Shown here: piece after piece, positions 5,125 to 8,043 of the stretch
Numbering within the stretch: the stretch's first letter is position 1
Layout: each line of letters begins with the position of its first letter
Origin: Chloroflexota bacterium
Lineage (GTDB): Bacteria > Chloroflexota > Anaerolineae > Caldilineales > Caldilineaceae
Assembly (NCBI GenBank): GCA_003577005.1
Contig: QEUW01000344.1
Location: 1 to 8,043, forward strand
Reading direction: 5' to 3'
DNA length: 8,043 nt
Translations under genes and position numbers: made by a program
Notes under the pieces: generated by a model
Database searches by the model: none
Told to the model about the DNA's origin: nothing
What the model saw: only the letters and a program-made list of their open reading frames with translations

Positions 5125-8043
5125 ATGACTGTCACCGTCTCAAAAATGGACCGCCCCGGCAGTCCGGCGGCTCACTCGTTCCTGAGCACCAAATTTTTCA
5201 TCCCCCAGGCGCGCCAGCCGCAGGATGTCCTGCCGCGTCCCCGTCTGATCGAGCGGTTGCAGGCTGGACTTGCGCGCAAGCTCACCCTGATCTCCGCGCC
5301 GGCCGGCTATGGCAAGACCATGCTTCTGGCCGAGTGGATGCCCCAAATCGAACGCCGCGTCGCCTGGCTCTCCCTGGACGAAACCGACAATGACCTCACG
5401 CGCTTTTTGACCTACTTTATCGCCGCGCTCCAGAGGCTCAAGACCGATTTTGGTCAGGCGCTTCTGGTGGCACTCCAATCTCCCCAGCCACCCTCCATCG
5501 AGCGGCTGACGACGGCCCTGGTCAACGAGATCATCCCGCTCGATCCATTTGCACTGGTTTTAGATGATTATCACCTGATCCAACAGCAAGCGATCCACAC
5601 CGCAATCGCCTTTATGCTGAATCACTTGCCGTCCAACATGCACCTGATCCTCACCAGCCGGGCCGACCCGCCTCTCCCCCTGGCCCGGCTGCGGGTACGG
5701 GAGCAGATGACCGAACTGCGCGCCGCCGACCTGCGCTTTACCCTGGATGAAGTCACCGCTTTCTTTCACCAGGTTAAGGAGTTGCCGCTCGCCGCCGAGC
5801 AGATCCAGGAACTGGAAATGCGCACCGAAGGGTGGGGAGCCGCTCTGCAACTGGCGGCGCTCTCGCTGCAAGGGTTGGACCCGGCCGCCATTATCCGCTT
5901 CATCGGCGACTTTACCGGCAGCCATCACAATGTGTTTGACTACCTGGTCGAGGAAGTGCTCCGGCAGCAGCCGGCGGAAATTCACCGCTTTTTGCTCCAT
6001 ACCTCGATCTTGAATCGGCTGTGTAGTCCCCTGTGTGACGCCATCTTGAGTGGAGAGGGAGAAGAGCAAGGGGGCGGGGGAGAGAGTACTATCCACGCTG
6101 CTGGCCGGGAAGTCTTAGCGTATCTGGAACATGCCAACCTCTTCCTGGTGCCACTCGACAACCGGCGCCACTGGTATCGCTATCACCATCTCTTTGCGGA
6201 ATTGTTACGCGACCGCCTCGAGCAGGCTCACCCGAGCAATGTGCCGGAACTCCATCGGCGGGCCAGTACATGGTACGAGCATAACGGACTGACGGCCGAA
6301 GCCGTTCAACATGCGCTGGCGGCGGGTGCATTTGAGCAAGCCGCACACCTTATTGAACAAATGTGGTTGAGGACGTTTTCACTCGATCCACTACAGCATA
6401 CGCTCAGCAGTTGGCTGGCCTCACTGCCGGTCGAATTCGTGCGAGTTCGACCGAAGCTCTGCCTCATTCATGCCTGGCTGTCGCTCCAGCAGCGGGATCT
6501 GGAAGCCGCGCTTCGCCGTCTCGAGGAAGCTGAACAGGCTTTGCAACAACAGGCTAACGACGATCTGGATGATACTCGCAATACACAAGGAGAGATCACT
6601 GCGACCCGGATGCTTGTAAACACAATGAGTAGCCATTTTGATCCTGGCCGGGTAAAGGTCTGGGCCCAAGAAGCACTTGAATGGCTGCGCCCGGATAACG
6701 CTCCCTACCGTGGGGTAGTCTTCGGCGCCTTGGCGATCGCTTCGCTGCATCAGGGAGACGTGGCGCGGGCAGAACAAGCCTTTGCCGAAGCTGCGACCAT
6801 CAGCCGGGGTATCGGCAACGTATATGTTACGCTCGCAGCCGTAATTGGCCAAACCAACATGCAGCGGGCGCGGGGTGCGTTGAGTCTGGCGCTGGCGACT
6901 TGCCAGCAAGCCCTCGATTGGGTCACCGAGCTCGGTGCAGAGGCTTCACCGGCAACTGGCGGCATATACCTCAACCTGGCCGAGATACTCCGTGAGCGGA
7001 ACGATCTGGAGGGAGCCTTGCACTACGCCACCACAGGGGTTACACGCTTCGCTCAAGGAACTAGCCAATATTTGATCGCCACCGGTTCTCTCATCGTAGC
7101 CCGTATTAAACAGGCCCAAGGCCACTCGGAAGACGCCTTTGAGTTAATGCGTCAGCTTCGGCAACCGGCGGAGCAGCATCAGCTTGCCTGGCTCTTCACC
7201 CTGTTACCGGTCATAGAAACACAACTGCGCCTGGCGCAAGGCGACCTTCCAGCGCGATCATGGTCCCCTGGTATGGATTGGGAGAAGAAGTTGCTGCGCC
7301 AATATCCCGGTCACTATGCTTTCATCTATGCTTACGAATATGGCAAGCTTACCCAGGCCCAGGTGATGCTCGCTCACGGGCGAGCCGCCGCCGATCAAAC
7401 CCTGCTGCGCGAGGTTGTGGCGCAACTTGAACAACAATGTCGGGCCGCGCAGACAGCCGGGCTACTCTGGCTCCAGATGAAGACCACTGCACTGCAAGCA
7501 CTGGCCTATCATGCTCTGGGTGATTTAGCCTCAGCCCTCTCCACCCTCGAGCGGGCGCTGACCCTGGCCAGACCAGAAGGCTATGTTCGTCTCTTCGTCG
7601 ACGAAGGCGTGCCGATGGCCCAGTTGTTGGTTCAAGCGGTCAGGGCAGGCCTGCTGCCAGACTACGCTGGCCAGCTCCTGGCGGCCTTTCCTGATTTTAG
7701 ATTTATGATTGCGGATTTTAGATTAGGAGAGGAGCCCATCCAAAGTGCAGAATCCAGAATCCAGAATCGCACCGAGTCATTGAGCAAGCGTGACAGCGAT
7801 TGGGCAAGCCAAAGTCCAAAATCTGGGGTGCCCCCTGGGCCCCAAAATCTGATCGAACCGTTGAGTAAACGCGAACTCGAAATCCTCTCTCTGCTCGCCC
7901 AGAGCCTGACCAATACCGAAATCGCACAACAAATTTACATCTCAGATCAGACGGTCAAGGTGCATACCCGCAACATCTACGGCAAACTGGGCGTCAACAG
8001 CCGGCGGCAGGCCGTCACCAAAGCCAGGGCCTTAGGTCTGTTG
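5125..8043 (+). CDS. LAL/MalT-type LuxR-family ATP-dependent transcription regulator (last residues off the right edge)
   Basis: 973 codons are open with no stop; the frame runs into the window edge within the usual ALGLL ending, so probably only a few residues are missing. Layout: an N-terminal STAND-type NTPase with Walker A APAGYGKT (58-65, K64), Walker B LVLDDYH (144-150, D147 D148) and sensor arginine in LTSRADP (R179); EGWGAALQLA (235-244); the family signature NLFLVPLDNRR...WYRYHHLF (about 337-357); an alpha-helical TPR-like sensor region (about 400-850); and a C-terminal LuxR helix-turn-helix (about 912-973, PLSKRELEIL ... TVKVHTRNIYGKLGV). Such proteins are inducer-activated, ATP-binding cytoplasmic DNA-binding regulators; the inducer here is unknown. 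Oddities: a purine-rich Gly/Glu insert at about 310-321, and about 52 residues of repeat-derived sequence (857-908) just before the HTH. It is divergent from pspA and may regulate it. Confidence 0.95.
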   Translation, partial: MTVTVSKMDRPGSPAAHSFLSTKFFIPQARQPQDVLPRPRLIERLQAGLARKLTLISAPAGYGKTMLLAEWMPQIERRVAWLSLDETDNDLTRFLTYFIAALQRLKTDFGQALLVALQSPQPPSIERLTTALVNEIIPLDPFALVLDDYHLIQQQAIHTAIAFMLNHLPSNMHLILTSRADPPLPLARLRVREQMTELRAADLRFTLDEVTAFFHQVKELPLAAEQIQELEMRTEGWGAALQLAALSLQGLDPAAIIRFIGDFTGSHHNVFDYLVEEVLRQQPAEIHRFLLHTSILNRLCSPLCDAILSGEGEEQGGGGESTIHAAGREVLAYLEHANLFLVPLDNRRHWYRYHHLFAELLRDRLEQAHPSNVPELHRRASTWYEHNGLTAEAVQHALAAGAFEQAAHLIEQMWLRTFSLDPLQHTLSSWLASLPVEFVRVRPKLCLIHAWLSLQQRDLEAALRRLEEAEQALQQQANDDLDDTRNTQGEITATRMLVNTMSSHFDPGRVKVWAQEALEWLRPDNAPYRGVVFGALAIASLHQGDVARAEQAFAEAATISRGIGNVYVTLAAVIGQTNMQRARGALSLALATCQQALDWVTELGAEASPATGGIYLNLAEILRERNDLEGALHYATTGVTRFAQGTSQYLIATGSLIVARIKQAQGHSEDAFELMRQLRQPAEQHQLAWLFTLLPVIETQLRLAQGDLPARSWSPGMDWEKKLLRQYPGHYAFIYAYEYGKLTQAQVMLAHGRAAADQTLLREVVAQLEQQCRAAQTAGLLWLQMKTTALQALAYHALGDLASALSTLERALTLARPEGYVRLFVDEGVPMAQLLVQAVRAGLLPDYAGQLLAAFPDFRFMIADFRLGEEPIQSAESRIQNRTESLSKRDSDWASQSPKSGVPPGPQNLIEPLSKRELEILSLLAQSLTNTEIAQQIYISDQTVKVHTRNIYGKLGVNSRRQAVTKARALGLL
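6049..6088 (+). repeat. Purine-rich low-complexity insert inside the LAL regulator
   Basis: A strand-biased run of almost only G and A (two C exceptions) encodes SGEGEEQGGGGES at residues 309-321. It sits in a loop between the LCDAIL-type segment and the conserved YLEHANLFLVPLD motif, where family members vary in length, so it should be tolerated. Confidence 0.5.
7693..7724 (+). repeat. AT-rich direct repeat GATTTTAGATT inside the LAL coding region
   Basis: GATTTTAGATT occurs at 7693-7703 and 7714-7724, offset by 21 bp, so the protein reads DFRFMIADFRL. The AT-rich composition contrasts sharply with the GC-rich flanks. The sequence resembles AT-rich dispersed repeats I recall from Chloroflexota and cyanobacterial genomes (from memory, unchecked). 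Confidence 0.65.
7748..7768 (+). repeat. Three tandem copies of CAGAATC inside the LAL coding region
   Basis: Perfect 7-bp units at 7748-7754, 7755-7761 and 7762-7768 (21 bp, seven codons). Three units preserve the reading frame; one or two more or fewer would break it and separate the HTH from the sensor. This is a possible slippage site. Confidence 0.75.
7816..7851 (+). repeat. Direct repeat CCAAAATCTG flanking a G/C-rich palindromic core
   Basis: CCAAAATCTG is present at 7816-7825 and 7842-7851, 26 bp apart. Between them lies GGGGTGCCCCCTGGGCCCC, which has partly self-complementary G and C runs. It marks the end of the low-complexity block just before the conserved HTH. Confidence 0.6.

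Noticed and set aside
5560..6096. Minus-strand open frames opposite the LAL regulator (also 5140-5478, 6421-6909, 7662-7913)
   Set aside because: They are antisense shadows of a gene with clear Walker motifs and HTH. The one at 7662-7913 only translates the inserted repeats.

Overview
The window looks like a chromosomal stretch from a GC-rich (roughly 58-60 %) member of the Chloroflexota, most likely Anaerolineae or Caldilineae. That placement is inferred from gene content and style, not from a marker gene. The clues are a large LAL/MalT-type LuxR regulator with the GYGKT / WYRYHHLF / C-terminal HTH pattern, membrane-anchored substrate-binding proteins fused to or adjacent to a von Willebrand A (vWA) domain, a PspA/IM30 protein, and small palindromic or AT-rich repeats sitting between and even inside genes.

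Layout. The left half (1-4417) is a run of four genes on the minus strand, read right to left: a PspA/IM30-family protein (3740-4417); a 257-bp gap filled with three repeat structures; a membrane-anchored solute-binding-like protein (2229-3482); a membrane-anchored protein combining a solute-binding-like region with a C-terminal vWA domain that has an intact MIDAS (437-2218); and a two-TM protein with a charged helical tail, cut by the left edge (1-434). The last three are spaced by 10 and 2 nt and must form one transcription unit. PspA may be its first gene or a separate unit in front of it. The region 4418-5124 is a divergent intergenic region with a candidate promoter for pspA (minus strand), a near-consensus sigma70-type promoter (plus strand), a doubtful 45-codon ORF and a leader of about 300 nt. 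The right part (5125-8043) is one plus-strand ORF of 973 codons without a stop, a LAL-type transcription regulator that lacks only its extreme C-terminus.

How the genes may work together (inference). PspA binds stressed membrane from the cytoplasmic side. The two solute-binding-like proteins would sit outside the membrane on N-terminal anchors, and the vWA domain offers a metal-dependent protein-docking surface. The two-TM protein would link the two sides through its cytoplasmic helical tail. No ABC permease or ATPase is present, so the binding-protein folds may serve sensing or scaffolding rather than uptake. The divergent LAL regulator is a candidate controller of pspA and the genes behind it.

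The most unusual sequence features are two hairpin repeats between pspA and the binding-protein gene, whose inner-stem mismatches are all G-U wobbles on one strand only, and an in-frame block of about 52 codons of low-complexity repeat DNA inserted just before the DNA-binding domain of the LAL regulator.
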